A stretch of DNA of 64,000 bases from Arenivirga flava (GCF_030161575.1 NZ_BSUL01000001.1:1965809-2029808); one strand, 5' to 3'; shown: positions 26,539-34,677, counted from the first letter of the stretch. Numbers and translations: made by a program. Notes: generated by a model not told the origin, from the sequence alone.

Positions 26539-26949
26539 TCACAGCGCCGTTCCGGCTGGGCCGAGGGCGGCGTGCAGTGCGCTCAGCGTCGGCGCCCGGA
26601 AATCGTTCGGCAGGCACGCGCGATAGGTGCGCTCCGCACTGCGCACGTCGACGCAGAACGTCTCGTCCCCGGAATCGATCGACCATCCGAGGATCCGGTT
26701 CAGCGGTACCCGGTCGTGCCGATCGCCATCGATGACGAGGATCGCCTCGGCGAAGACGAGCACCCCGCCATCGGCCTGATCCGTGGTCACGGCGACACCG
26801 AACTCAACCGTCGGAGCCGGTCCGGCGAGGTCGAGGAAGTCGGGCAGGAGCGCATCGGTGACGAGGGCGTCCTCGAGCGTCGTCGCCGCCTCGCTCCCGG
26901 GCGTCGCACCTCGTTCGTTCCGCGTCGTCTTCACCACCGCCAACATCAC
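26539..26949 (-). CDS. Hypothetical protein, island gene
   Basis: 136 residues, no family recognised. The first 30 residues are polar. The rest alternates short strands (VEFGVAVTTDQ, VLVFAEAILVIDGDRHDRV, ILGWSIDSGDETFCVDV, ERTYRACLP), which suggests a small beta-rich domain such as a PH-like fold. The start chosen is the GTG at 26949 with GAGGACGAT upstream; ATG 26946 is an alternative. It is followed 52 nt later by the AraC gene in the same direction. Confidence 0.55.
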   Translation of the reverse strand: MMLAVVKTTRNERGATPGSEAATTLEDALVTDALLPDFLDLAGPAPTVEFGVAVTTDQADGGVLVFAEAILVIDGDRHDRVPLNRILGWSIDSGDETFCVDVRSAERTYRACLPNDFRAPTLSALHAALGPAGTAL

Positions 26950-27183
26950 ATCGTCCTCGTCGAGCCGACGAGACCGTCACGTCCGTGGCTCGGCCCCATT
27001 GCAGGCCATCGGCTGGCGATGCGCAACTCGAATGGCCGAAACGCGTCCTGCAGCGTGGCATCGCCCGGGAGCGTTCGGAATGTGGCTATTCGAACAGTTA
27101 GGTGATCGAAGGATCGTTAGCGTCACTGACATCGCCGACTCCCTTCGGATGGGAGACGGCAACGACGACGTGAGGACAACGCC
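26950..27183. other. Divergent intergenic region
   Basis: 234 nt between the minus-strand hypothetical gene and the small-gene cassette at 27184. It contains no convincing coding frame. The right half is locally AT-richer and must contain promoters for both directions, but I cannot fix a -10/-35 pair with confidence. Confidence 0.3.
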
Positions 27184-27510
27184 ATGAGCATCGCACTGCG
27201 CACCGCCCCACTGGCCGGACTGCGCTGGCAGCGTCCGGCCCCCGCGCTCGTGGTCGCGCAGCGCGACGGCGAGCACGCCGGCCTCGTCGAGCAGCGCGCC
27301 GGCCGCTTCATCGCCACCGACGCGATCGGCACAGTGATCGGGACCTTCGACACCGAACGCGACGCCCGCGCGGCCCTCGAGCCCGGAGCGCTCGAGCGCC
27401 ACGAGACCCGGCGCCGCCTGCGAGCGCACGTCGTCATGATCGCCACCGGCATCGCCGCCCTCGCCAGTACCGGCATCGCCGTGACCGGCATGCTCACCCT
27501 GCTCGCCTGA
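27184..27510 (+). CDS. Small membrane-tail protein, first gene of cassette A
   Basis: 108 residues. Residues 1-80 are soluble, with RDGEHAGLVEQRAGRFIATD and VIGTFDTERDARAALE. The C-terminus is one hydrophobic helix (MIATGIAALASTGIAVTGML), so it is probably a tail-anchored or single-pass protein. No family recognised. GTGAGGACAACGCC precedes the ATG. The next gene starts 18 nt after its stop, and a third follows with a 2-nt gap, so 27184-28114 is one transcription unit ending at the hairpins 28150-28211. Confidence 0.6.
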   Translation: MSIALRTAPLAGLRWQRPAPALVVAQRDGEHAGLVEQRAGRFIATDAIGTVIGTFDTERDARAALEPGALERHETRRRLRAHVVMIATGIAALASTGIAVTGMLTLLA

Positions 27511-27527
27511 ACGAGGAGAACACCATC

Positions 27528-27875
27528 GTGAACACCACCATCCCCACCGTGCACGAGATGCCCCGCGAGCTCGCCATCGCCGTCGACCACGTCTCCACCT
27601 ACCAGATGAGCGACGGCCCCCAAGCGGGCATGACCGTCGTCGAAGCGCTCGACGAGCACCGCGTCGTGCTCGCCCGCAGCATCGTCGCCGCGCCCGGCGC
27701 CCGTGAGGACATCGCCGACATGACCCTCGCGCGCAGCCCCCTCGAGCGCTGCGCGGCCTGGGCCATCGAACCCATCGGTCGCGGCAAGCGCAGCGCCGCC
27801 ATGGTCATCCCCCGCCCGAGCGACTCCCGCGGCACCCTGGAGTCCATCCGCGACCGCCACGACATCTCCGCCTGA
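27528..27875 (+). CDS. Small protein, paralogue of 34327-34677 (cassette A)
   Basis: 115 residues from a GTG with GAGGAGAACACCATC before it. It shares a family with the 116-residue product at 34327-34677: GPQAGxTVxE, HxxVxAR, GxRExxAD, SxLERCA, then KRxAAxV and TL near the end appear at matching positions. The pattern suggests a compact alpha/beta domain. No known domain is recognised. Each copy is followed closely by a 78-residue protein and then a hairpin with the same apex, so the family seems to travel as a cassette. Confidence 0.65.
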   Translation: MNTTIPTVHEMPRELAIAVDHVSTYQMSDGPQAGMTVVEALDEHRVVLARSIVAAPGAREDIADMTLARSPLERCAAWAIEPIGRGKRSAAMVIPRPSDSRGTLESIRDRHDISA

Positions 27876-27877
27876 CC

Positions 27878-28114
27878 GTGAGCACCCTCGCCGACACCCC
27901 CGATCTCGCCGCCGAGCTCGACGCCACCCGCGATGCGCTCGACCTCCTCGAGCGCCGCAGCCCGCGACGCTCAGCCCGCCTGCGCCTCGACTTCCTCGAC
28001 GTGCGCACCGAGCACACCGCCCTGCGCCTGAACGACACCGAGCTGCTCACCGCGATCCGCCGCATCCGCGACGACACCGCCGCCAGCACGCCCCAGCGCG
28101 CGATGACCCCCTGA
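27878..28114 (+). CDS. Small helical protein, third gene of cassette A
   Basis: 78 residues from a GTG 2 nt after the previous stop. It is charged and helix-prone, with heptad-like leucines (LAAELDATRDALDLLERR, then LRLDFLDVRTEHTALRL). No family recognised; a short coiled-coil partner protein is possible. It closes the cassette and is followed 36 nt later by two tandem hairpins. Confidence 0.55.
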   Translation: MSTLADTPDLAAELDATRDALDLLERRSPRRSARLRLDFLDVRTEHTALRLNDTELLTAIRRIRDDTAASTPQRAMTP

Positions 28115-28149
28115 ACTCGTGCGCGGGCCTCGGGTGGCCCCCACGACAC

Positions 28150-28211
28150 GTGCGCCGCAGGGGTGCGGCGCACCACGATCCTCTCTCCCGGTAGGGGTGC
28201 CGGGAGAGAGG
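28150..28211 (+). terminator. Two tandem hairpins with AGGGGT apex after cassette A
   Basis: Hairpin 1: GTGCGCCG (28150-28157) pairs with CGGCGCAC (28166-28173) around CAGGGGTG. Hairpin 2: CCTCTCTCCCGG (28180-28191) pairs with CCGGGAGAGAGG (28200-28211) around TAGGGGTG. Both stems are perfect. They follow the cassette stop at 28114 and probably terminate it. The apex AGGGGT is the same in both despite unrelated stems, and again at 34006-34013 and 36916-36923. Confidence 0.7.
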
Positions 28212-28587
28212 ACCTCCTCTCTGTGCACATCCTCGGCACCAGCCCGATCGGCGTGGACGTGGCCGTTCCACGGCGGGGACGACCGTCACGGGGCGACCCG
28301 GCGCCGTCCTCTCCGGCGGCTCGCCGCACTCCCCGCGCGTTCGCCATCTGCCGGCCGGCTGATCATCCGCTGACACCGGCATCACACTCACCGTCATGGC
28401 GACCCGCGGTGACGCCGACGATCACCCGCGTCCTCCTAGGATCGACGCACAGATGCAGCGGCTCCACCGCTCGACCTCCCGGTCCCGACGGCCGCCGCAG
28501 GAGCGCCGGCATCCTCCGTGGACCCCCCCCGCTGGCCAGCGCCTCGCTTCGACCGGGCCCGCCACCGCTCTTGAGAAGGACTCACTC
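28212..28587. other. Intergenic stretch before the PAS kinase
   Basis: 376 nt with no supportable gene. An in-frame ATG at 28396 would extend the kinase by 64 residues, but the added sequence is low-complexity, and the GTG at 28588 has a much better ribosome site. The kinase promoter is presumably here, but no clear -10/-35 pair stands out. Confidence 0.3.
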
Positions 28588-29679
28588 GTGACACGCGACA
28601 CCCCGGCCCCCGGTGCGCCTGACGGCGCGTCCGTCAGCGATCCGTCCTCGCAGAGCTGGACAGCCCAGGTGACGTCGCTGGCGATCGTCCGCCTGGACCG
28701 CGACGGCATCGTGTGCGAGTTCAATGCGGGCGCTGAACGCATCAAGGGCTACCGCGCCGAGGAGATCATCGGCAGCAGCTTCGAACGCTTCTACCGACCG
28801 GAGGACCGCGCGAAGAACCTCCCGTACCGCCTCCTGGCGATCGCCGAGGCCGAGGGGTTCGTCGAGGACACCGGATGGCGGGTGCGCGCCGACGGATCCG
28901 TGTTCTGGGCGAATCTCGTCATCACCGCGCTGCGCGACGACAGCGGCGGCACGACGGGGTTCATGAAGATCACCCGCGACCTGACTCCCACGAAGCGTCA
29001 CGACGAGGCGCGGCAGGTGTTCCTCGAGACGTTCGTGCACGACTTCCTCTCCCCCATCACCGCCCTGCAAGGGCGTGTCGATCTCCTCGCTGAGACCACC
29101 GCGGATCCGTACGGACACATCGAGCGCCTGCAGCAGGTCAGCGATCACCTGGTCGCCATGGCACGTCAGCTGCGCACCTTCGCCACCAGGGAGGAACCGA
29201 GCGACCTCGCGACGAGGCTCGAACCGCTCGATGTGCGCGAGCAGATCGACGCAGCCGTGATGATGGTGCTGCCCACCGACCCCTACGCCCGCATCACCAT
29301 CACCGGCGACGCGGTCCTCGTGACCGCCGAAGCGACCGGTCTGCGCCGCAGCCTCGCGAACCTCATCGAGAACGCGCTGAAGTACAGCGACGAGACCGTC
29401 GCGATCGCCGCGAGGCGGTACGGCGACGACGTCAGCATCACGATCACCGACACGGGTCGCGGCATCGAAGCCGACGATCTGAACACGATCTTCGACGCCC
29501 ACGAGCGCGGCGCACTCGCCGACAGCGATGACGGCGGTAGCGGACTCGGACTCGCCAGCGTCAAACGCCTCCTCGACCGCCAGAACGCCACCGTCCGTCT
29601 CCGCAGCACCGTCGGCGTCGGAACCACCGCGACCGTCACGCTGCGCGCAACGACGCTGCAGACCGCTCCTGCAGACTGA
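28588..29679 (+). CDS. PAS-domain sensor histidine kinase (orphan)
   Basis: 363 residues from GTG 28588, preceded by GAGAAGGA. No membrane helix is present, so it is a cytoplasmic sensor. Residues 25-140 are a PAS domain (AIVRLDRDGIVCEFNAGAER, GYRAEEIIGSSFERFY, GFMKITRDLT). The DHp helix has FVHDFLSPITALQGRVDLL, with His in an atypical VHDFLSPI context instead of SHELRTPL. The ATPase domain has NLIENALKYS, DTGRGIEADD and GSGLGLASVKRLL. No response regulator is nearby. It resembles kinases that sense light, oxygen or redox through a bound cofactor, but no cofactor-binding signature is obvious. Confidence 0.9.
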   Translation: MTRDTPAPGAPDGASVSDPSSQSWTAQVTSLAIVRLDRDGIVCEFNAGAERIKGYRAEEIIGSSFERFYRPEDRAKNLPYRLLAIAEAEGFVEDTGWRVRADGSVFWANLVITALRDDSGGTTGFMKITRDLTPTKRHDEARQVFLETFVHDFLSPITALQGRVDLLAETTADPYGHIERLQQVSDHLVAMARQLRTFATREEPSDLATRLEPLDVREQIDAAVMMVLPTDPYARITITGDAVLVTAEATGLRRSLANLIENALKYSDETVAIAARRYGDDVSITITDTGRGIEADDLNTIFDAHERGALADSDDGGSGLGLASVKRLLDRQNATVRLRSTVGVGTTATVTLRATTLQTAPAD

Positions 29680-29766
29680 CCGGCACCGCTGCAGCTCCGC
29701 TGACGCACCGCCCATCGCGATGCGACCGAGCTCATCGGCCCCCGCGTCGGTGCCACTGCGCGGGGG

Positions 29767-30402
29767 TCAGTCGTACCGGCGCGGCGCACGGTAGGGCTCG
29801 CGCGTCATCGATTGCATCGGGTAGTCCGGCTCGATGCCGGGCGTCTCGTGCGGGAGGAACCGGAACCGGAGGAGCAGCTCGCGGATCTCGACGTCGGTCG
29901 CCTCGGCGTACGCCGCCTCACCGGCTGCGTCGATGCGTGCGAGGCGGTGCTGCAGGAGCGTTTTCGCGAGACCGCCGCCACGGGAGACCGGACTGACGGC
30001 GATTGCCGACAGCCACCAGTGCGTCCCGTGCGGGCGTCGGTACTCGAGCCCCCGCCGCAGCGCGACGGCGCGGATGAGTCGCCGGGGGCCGATGCTGCGC
30101 AGGTACCGCACCGACAGCCCGGTCTGCCTCGATACGAGGCTGCTGCGACCTCTCGGCCGGTACGTCCACGCTGCGACGCCGAGCACGCGCTCGTCATCGT
30201 CGACGACGACGTCGAGCGCACGATCCCGGCCCAGGTGCGTCATCGCGTAGGCGGAGAAGAACTGCAGAGCCCCGAAACCGCCGTCCTGCGTCGGGTCGGG
30301 GAGCAGCTGCGCGAAGAAGGCGTCCCGCGTCAGGGATGCAGCGAGCAGTTCGGCGACCGCTGGCACGTCGCCGCGTGCCGCGGCACGCACTGCGGGGCTC
30401 AT
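29767..30402 (-). CDS. GNAT-family N-acetyltransferase
   Basis: 211 residues. The acetyl-CoA binding region is WWLSAIAVSPVSRGGGLAKTLLQHRL, with a Gly-rich loop near residue 150. The N-terminal part has RAAARGDVPAVAELLAASL, typical of GNAT strand 1/helix 1, and DERVLGVAAWTYRP. The tail after DVEIRELLLRFRFLPHE is unique. The acceptor substrate is unknown. GGGAGGGTTC lies immediately before the ATG. It is convergent with the PAS kinase gene. Confidence 0.85.
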   Translation of the reverse strand: MSPAVRAAARGDVPAVAELLAASLTRDAFFAQLLPDPTQDGGFGALQFFSAYAMTHLGRDRALDVVVDDDERVLGVAAWTYRPRGRSSLVSRQTGLSVRYLRSIGPRRLIRAVALRRGLEYRRPHGTHWWLSAIAVSPVSRGGGLAKTLLQHRLARIDAAGEAAYAEATDVEIRELLLRFRFLPHETPGIEPDYPMQSMTREPYRAPRRYD

Positions 30403-30464
30403 GAACCCTCCCGTCTCGCCGGCGGCATCGCCGCGCGATGCACTGCAACCTACCGCTCGACGGG

Positions 30465-30809
30465 TTACAGGAAGCCCCGCAGCGCGTCGAGGGCCGCCGT
30501 GATCGATGCCAGGCGGACTTCCAGCGCGCCGACCTGCTCGGCCAGCGCAGCTCGCCCCGCCTGCTCCGTTCCTGCATCGCGACCTCCGGGAGCCAGGAAG
30601 GCGGCGATCGCGAGGAGCGGCATCCCAGCCAGCGAGAGTGCGCGGATGACCTCGATCCGCGCGAGATCGGCGACACCGTAGAGACGGTCACCCTGCCGGT
30701 CCCGCTGCGTGCGCAGCAGACCCTCGACCTCGTAGTTGCGGAGCATTCCGACGCTCAGCCCGGTCATCCGGGCCACCTCGCCGATATGCAGCTGCTCCGG
30801 TGGGCTCAT
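30465..30809 (-). CDS. MerR-family transcriptional regulator
   Basis: 114 residues from an ATG with AGGAGG 5 nt upstream. The N-terminal winged HTH is typical: LHIGEVARMTGLSVGMLRNY, then YGVADLARIEVIRALSLAGM. A short coiled-coil dimerisation helix follows (LAEQVGALEVRLASITAALD). No cysteine effector site is present, so it is not an obvious metal sensor. It lies between the GNAT gene and the IS element, so its natural upstream neighbour may have been displaced by the insertion. Confidence 0.88.
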   Translation of the reverse strand: MSPPEQLHIGEVARMTGLSVGMLRNYEVEGLLRTQRDRQGDRLYGVADLARIEVIRALSLAGMPLLAIAAFLAPGGRDAGTEQAGRAALAEQVGALEVRLASITAALDALRGFL

Positions 30810-31081
30810 CGTGCCTCCTGCCGACAGCCGGCTCACGATGAGTCGAGTGCACGAAGTCTGCGCCCGACGGGCGCCGAGCACCATCCCCCATTGCGGCGAC
30901 ACGACCGCACAGGCGCCGCCTCGCCCTCCGGGAGCCGTCGCCGCCCGCGTGCTTCGTCGACCACGCAGTCGACCATCGCTGCCTCGACGGACGGGCCCGG
31001 CCGAAGCGAGCGTGCCGGTTTCGAGCTCGTCGCGCGCCGACCCCGCCCCTGGCCGGCCGGGCGATGCACGGGTGGGGCGGT

Positions 31082-32044
31082 CTAGCTGTAGTTCCCAGTG
31101 AGGTTGTGAACGCGGTCGGCGGGCGTGAGCCCGCCGATCCCGGTGTGGGGCCGGTGGTGGTTGTAGTGGTGGATCCAGTCGACGTAGGTCGCTGAGCGGG
31201 CTTCGTCGGTGGAGTAGAGCCGTTCGTAGGCCCACTCGGTCGCGAGGGTGCGGTTGAAGCGCTCGACCTTCCCGTTCGTCTGTGGCCGATAGGGGCGGGT
31301 GCGTCGATGCTTGACGTCGCCGAGCGCCGTCGCGAAGACGCGGGAGCGGTAGCAAGAGCCGTTATCGGTCATCACCGCGCTGACGGTGAAGCCCGCGGTC
31401 TCGAAGAACGCCCGCGCCCGCAACCAGAACCCGGCCGCGGTCTCCTTGCGCTCGTCCGTGTGCTGCTCGGAGTAGACCAACCTCGAGTAGCTGTCGATCG
31501 CGTGATGCAGGAACGCGTAACCCCGGCCCCGCTTCTTGTTGTGCCGGTTCCCGACCGTGCGGCCGAGCATCCGGTGCCCGCCGCCGTCAGGGATGCGCCC
31601 GAGCTTCTTGATATCGATGTGGACCAGCTCGCCCGGCCGGGTCGCCTCCATCCGGACCGGGGCAGCCTTGCGAACGGGGAGCCCGGTGGCCTGATCGAGA
31701 TGCACCAGGCGTGGCATCCGGTAGCGGGCCAGGACCCGCTCGACCGTGGAGCGCGGGATGCGCAAGTGGTAGCCGATGCGGTGCGGACCCCAACGGCGGG
31801 TGAACCTCAGCGCGACGATCCGCCGCTCCCGCCGCCGCGTCGTCCGCGATGGCGAACGATGCGGCGTTGAGGACCGGTCCGTCATCGCCTGCCCGGCCCG
31901 GAACCGGGCAGCCCAACGCGACGCGGTCGCGGGCGAGCACTGAAACCGCTCCGCAGCACGGCGCACCGACCAGCCCTCCTCGACGATCAACCGGGCAAGA
32001 CGAGTCCTGCCCTCCGGGGTGAATGGCGCGTTAGCGTGGGTCAC
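31082..32044 (-). CDS. IS481-family transposase
   Basis: 320 residues from GTG 32044. The N-terminal HTH (LARLIVEEGWSVRRAAERF, SPATASRWAARF) is followed by an rve integrase core. GELVHIDIKKLGRI carries the first catalytic Asp, TDNGSCYRSR the second, and QTNGKVERFNRTLATEW the Glu. It looks complete and possibly active. Its TAG stop is formed by the CTAG target sequence rather than by the element itself. The start codon lies inside a large inverted-repeat structure (32028-32108) likely to restrict translation. Confidence 0.93.
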   Translation of the reverse strand: MTHANAPFTPEGRTRLARLIVEEGWSVRRAAERFQCSPATASRWAARFRAGQAMTDRSSTPHRSPSRTTRRRERRIVALRFTRRWGPHRIGYHLRIPRSTVERVLARYRMPRLVHLDQATGLPVRKAAPVRMEATRPGELVHIDIKKLGRIPDGGGHRMLGRTVGNRHNKKRGRGYAFLHHAIDSYSRLVYSEQHTDERKETAAGFWLRARAFFETAGFTVSAVMTDNGSCYRSRVFATALGDVKHRRTRPYRPQTNGKVERFNRTLATEWAYERLYSTDEARSATYVDWIHHYNHHRPHTGIGGLTPADRVHNLTGNYS

Positions 32045-32108
32045 GAAGGCCTCCGTGGATGGTGATGTGTGTCGTAACTCACATCGTCCCGGAGGCCTTC
32101 GCTAACGC
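32028..32108 (-). promoter_or_regulatory. Nested inverted repeats over the transposase start
   Basis: Three nested perfect arms occur: GCGTTAGCG (32028-32036) with CGCTAACGC (32100-32108); CGAAGGCCTCCG (32044-32055) with CGGAGGCCTTCG (32090-32101); GATGTG (32064-32069) with CACATC (32080-32085). The transposase GTG (32042-32044) and its ribosome site GGAGG lie in the structure. Read-through mRNA entering from outside would fold and hide the start, a known way for insertion sequences to limit transposition. Confidence 0.65.
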
Positions 32109-32327
32109 CCCCAACGTTCACAACCTCCCAAGGAAGTACATCTAGCGCACACCGGTCCGAGCCTCCGGACGCCCGACGGCTTGCCATCAGCGCAACTCGA
32201 TCGGCGCCATCACCGCCGCGTTCGTCACCCCTCGGGCCCTGCCCGGGGCGAGCGGGCGAGCGGACGAGCACCCGCCGAGCCTTCCGGCCCGGACGGTTCG
32301 ATGCCGGATGGGCGCGTCGGCTCGGCC

Positions 32328-32870
32328 TCAGCTGCGCTTCGGCAGGAGGAACAGGGTCGCCACGCCGACGAGGATCAGCAGGATCGCCGCGACGAGCACG
32401 AAGGTCGTCAGCCCGGTCGCGGGGAAGATCATGACGATGACTCCGGCGACGATCGACACGATGCCGGCGATCACGGGGAGCCAGCGGGCTCGAGCCGAGA
32501 AGCCCTGCGTGGCGACGGCGATGCTGGCGACGCCATCGGCGATCCAGCCCAGTCCGATCACGATGCCCAGCACGATGAGCGATTGCCACGGGTTGCTGAG
32601 CACGAGCACGCCGGCGACGGTGACTAGTGCGCCGAGCAGTCCGAGGAACCAGCGCTCTCGCCGCTCCAGATCGGTGATCGAGAACGCGAGCACCAGGCGC
32701 GCCGTGCCGATGACGATCAAGGAGATGCCGAACACCAGGGCGATGCCGAGCAGGGCTGCCGGCGGGACGAGGAGACCGATGATGCCGAGCAGGATCCCGG
32801 CCACGGCGGTCCCGATGACCCAGCCGCGCTGCATCGTCGCGGGACGTTCGATCGGCGCTTCTGCGGTCAT
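32328..32870 (-). CDS. HdeD-family (DUF308) membrane protein
   Basis: 180 residues from ATG 32870, with GAGGAGCACAGC upstream. Six hydrophobic helices in three similar pairs (VIGTAVAGILLGIIGLLVPP; LGLLGALVTVAGVLVLSNP; VIAGIVSIVAGVIVMIFPA), each with the glycine-rich LxGxxxxxxGxxxxxxP pattern of HdeD/DUF308. HdeD is linked to acid resistance in enterobacteria, but the molecular role is unknown. Here it follows the AraC gene 32902-33918 after 31 nt, so the AraC protein may control it. Confidence 0.85.
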   Translation of the reverse strand: MTAEAPIERPATMQRGWVIGTAVAGILLGIIGLLVPPAALLGIALVFGISLIVIGTARLVLAFSITDLERRERWFLGLLGALVTVAGVLVLSNPWQSLIVLGIVIGLGWIADGVASIAVATQGFSARARWLPVIAGIVSIVAGVIVMIFPATGLTTFVLVAAILLILVGVATLFLLPKRS

Positions 32871-32901
32871 GCTGTGCTCCTCGGGGTCGATGAGCTCCAG
32901 G

Positions 32902-33918
32902 CTAGGGGCCGGCCGGGCAGCGCATGCTGCGCGGCCAGGCCGCATTCAGGGGTGCCGCACGAGCCCGCCGGATCGTGTCGCTGGGTTGTTCTCCGAATCG
33001 GTCGGCGTAGTAGCCGGAGAACCGGCCGAGGTGCATCATCTGCCATCGCCGGGCGACCTCGTGCACCGTCCGGTCGGCTCCGATCGGGGCCTGGAAGTCG
33101 TCACGTGCCCGGTCGAGCCGGATGCGCCGCAGGTGCTGCAGCGGCGTGATGCCGAACAGACGCCGGTAGGCGTCCTGCAGGCCGCGCGGCGTGAGCGCGC
33201 ACGCCACGGCGATCTGCTCGATCGTGAGCGGCCGGTGGGCGTTGGCGTGCATGAACGCGACCGCTCGCCTCGCGCGCGACGTGCGCACGACCGGTGCGTC
33301 CTCGTCGTCCGCGGCGATGGTGTGCGGGAAGAGGGAGAGGAGCGCATCGGCGGTGCTGCGCTTCACGTCGGTCATGGCCGCACCGGTCGCCTCCGGGTCG
33401 AAGAGCACGCGCGCTGCCGCGAGGACCGCACGCGCCCACGCCGCCCTCGCAGCCTCGCCGGGTGGCTGGAGGCCGAAATGCAGCGCTCCCGGTGCAGCGT
33501 TCGCGAGCGCTCCTGCTCGATCCTCGAGGTACGAGGCATCGATGAGGATGCTGCTCTCCCGCAGGTGGCGTGCATCGAAGTGGATGGAACGGTGGGGCGG
33601 GAGGACCAGCGGCTGCCCGATCTGGGCTTCGAGGCCTTCGGCACCGATGGCGACGGTTCCGGAGCCGGCGGTCAGCCAGACGACCGCGTACATGCCGGGG
33701 AGCACGAAGGAACCGCGAAGCGTCCCGCGTACGGCGTTGCTGCGCAGTTGCAGGACGTCATCGCCGACGCCCGCGCTGCGGGCGAGGAACGGCTCGCCGT
33801 CTTCGGCGTCGAAGTGGCAGTCGCGGCCGTTGTAGTCGCGCTCGAAGAACGCGCGAGCCGTATCCGGGTCGCTGCTCGCAACGTCGTAGCGCTGCGGCCG
33901 GTCATGGAACCCACCCAT
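32902..33918 (-). CDS. AraC-family transcriptional regulator, paralogue of 25500-26486
   Basis: 338 residues from ATG 33918 with GAGGAGCGCTC upstream. The N-terminal cupin-like domain has YNGRDCHFDAEDGEPF, SAGVGDDVLQLRSN and MYAVVWLTAGSGTVAIG. The AraC HTH has AVAFMHANAHRPLTIEQIAV, LTPRGLQDAYRRLFGITPLQ and HLRRIRLDRARDDF. It is a paralogue of the AraC protein at 25500-26486, the same architecture at the other end of the island. It is likely co-transcribed with the HdeD-like gene. Effector unknown. Confidence 0.88.
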   Translation of the reverse strand: MGGFHDRPQRYDVASSDPDTARAFFERDYNGRDCHFDAEDGEPFLARSAGVGDDVLQLRSNAVRGTLRGSFVLPGMYAVVWLTAGSGTVAIGAEGLEAQIGQPLVLPPHRSIHFDARHLRESSILIDASYLEDRAGALANAAPGALHFGLQPPGEAARAAWARAVLAAARVLFDPEATGAAMTDVKRSTADALLSLFPHTIAADDEDAPVVRTSRARRAVAFMHANAHRPLTIEQIAVACALTPRGLQDAYRRLFGITPLQHLRRIRLDRARDDFQAPIGADRTVHEVARRWQMMHLGRFSGYYADRFGEQPSDTIRRARAAPLNAAWPRSMRCPAGP

Positions 33919-33998
33919 GAGCGCTCCTCGTCCCCGATCCCTCTCGCGGGGCCGCACGCCCCCTCGGCTGGTCTCGCGTCGGTCGGCGGCGGCCCCTC

Positions 33999-34020
33999 TC
34001 CTCGGCACCCCTACCGAGGA
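33999..34020 (-). terminator. Hairpin with AGGGGT apex after cassette B
   Basis: Read on the minus strand: TCCTCGG, TAGGGGTG, CCGAGGA, with a weaker outer CCC/GGG extension. It lies 74 nt beyond the stop of the 78-residue gene at 34094-34330, the same relative place as the hairpins after cassette A, and in the same sense orientation. Probable terminator or RNA processing element. Confidence 0.6.
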
Positions 34021-34093
34021 ACGGGCGGTTCCGCACGGCAGCATCGCTGCCGCGCAGCTCGCGTGACGGTCGCCCGGACCGCCATCGCAGGCG

Positions 34094-34330
34094 TCAGTCC
34101 GCATCGCGTGCCGCGCTGCGGCGACGCTGCAGGCTCTCGACGGCCGCGGCCTCGACGGCCTGCGGGACCGCGACCGGCGTGCCGCCGGTGATGGCGTCGT
34201 GCTCGGCGAGCACGATGTCGAGGATCCGCTGGCGGGACAGTTCGGGGAAGCCACGCTCGAGCCGGTGGAGCAGTGCCGCGACACGCACGATCGGTGGATC
34301 GGCGATCACGTTCAGCCGTGGCGGCTTCAC
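34094..34330 (-). CDS. Small three-helix-type protein (cassette B)
   Basis: 78 residues from GTG 34330, which overlaps the stop of the upstream gene by 4 nt. The pattern VRVAALLHRLERGFPELSRQRILDIVLAEHDAITGGTPVAVP matches small actinobacterial proteins described as three-helix-bundle dimerisation domains, where a first helix ends in FP-L and a second binds a partner. The protein at 35485-35739 shows the same HPEL/GGxPxxVP pattern. A protein-protein interaction role is inferred; the partner may be the co-encoded 116-residue protein. Confidence 0.65.
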   Translation of the reverse strand: MKPPRLNVIADPPIVRVAALLHRLERGFPELSRQRILDIVLAEHDAITGGTPVAVPQAVEAAAVESLQRRRSAARDAD

Positions 34331-34677
34331 GCGCTGTGCTCCAACCCGCTCCGAGTGCGCAGTGCGCCGAGGGTGGTGCCGGTCGAGCTCGCACGCAATG
34401 CCACCAGGGCGGCGATGCGCTTGTGGCGCTTGGCCGGAACGATCGAGAAGCTCGCGCACCGCTCGAGCGCACTGTGCTCCAAGACGGCATCCGCGAGCGC
34501 CTCCCGAGTGCCGTCGCGGTCGGTCACCGTACGGGCGATCACGTGCTGGTGCGCGTTGATGATCTCGATCACGGTGCAGCCGGCCTGAGGACCCGCGGCG
34601 AGCGCGAAGACCGAGACGCTGTGAGCCTCGAGCGCGGCATCGCGGCCCATGTTCTGGATGGTCGGGAGGTGCGTCAC
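34327..34677 (-). CDS. Small protein, paralogue of 27528-27875 (cassette B)
   Basis: 116 residues. It shares GPQAGCTVIE, HVIARTV, GTREALAD, SALERCASF, KRIAALV and TTLGALR with the 115-residue protein of cassette A at the same spacing, so the two are clear paralogues. It is translationally coupled to the 78-residue protein downstream. No known domain recognised. The divergent MarR gene at 35033 and its AT-rich palindrome lie upstream, so MarR control of this cassette is a reasonable guess. Confidence 0.65.
   Translation of the reverse strand: MTHLPTIQNMGRDAALEAHSVSVFALAAGPQAGCTVIEIINAHQHVIARTVTDRDGTREALADAVLEHSALERCASFSIVPAKRHKRIAALVALRASSTGTTLGALRTRSGLEHSA

Larger units (their letters stand above)
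31082..32145 (-). mobile_element. IS481-family insertion sequence with CTAG target duplication
   Basis: A single transposase gene is bounded by 27-bp imperfect terminal inverted repeats, 31086-31112 and 32115-32141, matching at 22 of 27 positions and sharing GAGGTTGTGAACG at the inner end. Each end abuts CTAG (31082-31085 and 32142-32145), within a 6-bp TCTAGC on both sides, as expected for IS481-type insertion at CTAG. The element is about 1,056 bp between the CTAG copies. It sits between the MerR and HdeD-like genes. Confidence 0.9.

Noticed and set aside
30810..31081. Possible gene interrupted by the IS between MerR and the IS end
   Set aside because: Joining the two IS flanks gives no continuous recognisable protein in any frame, so I cannot support a disrupted gene.
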